Source of the DNA: Rubricoccus marinus
GTDB lineage: Bacteria > Bacteroidota > Rhodothermia > Rhodothermales > Rubricoccaceae
Assembly: GCF_002257665.1 (NCBI RefSeq)
Contig: NZ_MQWB01000014.1
Span: 1 to 64,000, forward strand
Length of the DNA: 64,000 nucleotides
Reading direction: 5' to 3'
Position 1 is the stretch's first letter. Each line of letters opens with the position of its first letter. The translations under genes and the position numbers were made by a program. The notes beneath the pieces are model-generated. The model was not told the origin of the DNA. It ran no database searches and saw nothing but the letters and a program-made list of their open reading frames with translations. Below are positions 63,627 to 64,000 of this stretch, one piece after another.

Positions 63627-64000
63627 GTGACGAGCCTGCCCCTCCGACCTCTCCACGCCGACCGCCAGCAGCCTCGCGCGCGCCGCGTGCTCGGTGGAGC
63701 GGGTCTCGCGGCCCTCGCCCTCGCGCTCGCCCCAGAGGCCGCGGCGCAGCTCCCGCCCCCGGAGGTGCTCGACACGATCGTCGAGGACTTCCGCACGGCG
63801 GCCGACTCGGCCCGGCCCGCGCTCCTCGCCATCGCGCGCGGGACGTTCGGCGTGCTGGCGATCATCGAGATCGCGCTCAGCGGGCTCTTCTGGACGCTCC
63901 GCGCCGAGGGTCCGTACAAGGTGCTCACCGGGCTCGTCGTCAAGCTGGGGTGGCTCGCGTTCGCCTTCGGGCTCATCGCGACGTTCGACCAGTGGTTTCC
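63627..64000 (+). CDS. trbL: TrbL conjugal transfer membrane protein, N-terminal part
   Basis: From GTG 63627, three bases after the TrbK-like stop. The visible 124 residues comprise a signal-like segment (AGLAALALALAPEAAAQ), then VLDTIVEDFRTAADSARP and the first hydrophobic helix (GTFGVLAIIEIALSGLFWTL), then KVLTGLVVKLGWLAFAFGLI. This matches the start of TrbL/VirB6 channel proteins. The gene continues beyond the window. Confidence 0.85.
   Translation, partial: MTSLPLRPLHADRQQPRARRVLGGAGLAALALALAPEAAAQLPPPEVLDTIVEDFRTAADSARPALLAIARGTFGVLAIIEIALSGLFWTLRAEGPYKVLTGLVVKLGWLAFAFGLIATFDQWF

Larger units (their letters stand above)
24795..64000. mobile_element. conjugative element (plasmid or ICE), extends beyond right edge
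   Basis: Backbone genes lie in two blocks, 24795-32722 and 50163-64000: RadC-like, DUF6166, strawberry-notch helicase, DNA methyltransferase, LexA-like repressor, sigma/kinase pair, ParA/RHH and a P-type (Trb) mating-pair formation cluster. A 17-kb cargo mosaic separates helicase and methyltransferase. The left limit given is the last recognisable backbone gene, not a mapped end; no att site was identified. Relaxase, coupling protein and replication initiator are absent from the window. The tyrosine recombinase at 12911 could belong to this element or to the neighbouring island. Confidence 0.7.

Noticed and set aside
1-64000. tRNA, rRNA or riboswitch genes
   Set aside because: No TTCGA-type T-loops with matching acceptor stems, no rRNA core sequence and no riboswitch consensus were recognised by eye.

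Overview
A GC-rich bacterial window. Its protein style, together with an ECF sigma factor coupled to a Ser/Thr kinase and a strawberry-notch helicase next to a RadC-like protein, suggests Rhodothermota/Bacteroidota-type bacteria such as the Rubricoccaceae. That assignment is an inference, because no rRNA or other marker gene is present. No tRNA, rRNA or CRISPR array was seen.

Region 1 (1-1.3 kb): the end of an alpha/beta hydrolase gene and a DJ-1/PfpI protein. Region 2 (1.3-24.5 kb): a dense accessory block that looks like a defence island. It holds an AAA_14/DUF4143 ATPase, an ApeA-like HEPN protein, a DUF4062 + AlbA_2 pair with an unknown 427-residue protein upstream, and a five-gene plus-strand operon (8738-20555). 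The operon encodes a 1154-aa unknown protein, a 229-aa unknown protein, a tyrosine recombinase, an OLD-like ATPase/TOPRIM protein and a 1472-aa P-loop NTPase, joined by overlaps or a 29-nt gap. Facing it is a 1320-aa STAND-like NTPase with a Cap4/DUF4297-like nuclease N-terminus. The operon is the best candidate here for an undescribed system.

Region 3 (24.8-32.7 kb): minus-strand backbone genes of a mobile element (a conserved small plasmid/ICE protein, RadC-like, DUF6166, a strawberry-notch helicase and two unknowns). Most have a strong hairpin in their leader.

Region 4 (32.7-50.1 kb): a cargo mosaic placed between the helicase and its methyltransferase partner. Intact genes serve aldehyde, quinone and oxidative stress or ion transport: ring-cleaving dioxygenase, two medium-chain dehydrogenases, DUF488, an NmrA-like SDR, a TrkA-C protein, an ABM monooxygenase, a cation/proton antiporter, YeiH, GlcG/HbpS, a major royal jelly-type protein and a clade II catalase. 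They are interleaved with fragments: HdeD-like, CoA-transferase B, a kinase tail, a ribbon-helix-helix tail, a UBP zinc finger, an IS1182 transposase, an SDR stub, a PD40 fragment, a helicase N-terminus and an erythromycin esterase. Two fragments are diverged copies of this element's own genes, in the order expected from a collapsed tandem array of two related elements.

Region 5 (50.1-64 kb): the element core resumes. It has a DNA methyltransferase, a LexA-like repressor, an ECF sigma factor and Ser/Thr kinase, an RHH + ParA partition pair with CTAG-rich sites, and a P-type conjugation cluster (TraF-like peptidase, TrbB, TrbC, TrbD, TrbE, TrbJ, a TrbK-like lipoprotein and TrbL, cut by the window end). 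A nucleotidyltransferase toxin-antitoxin-like pair sits backwards inside the cluster. Relaxase, coupling protein and replication genes are not in the window, so plasmid versus integrated element cannot be decided.
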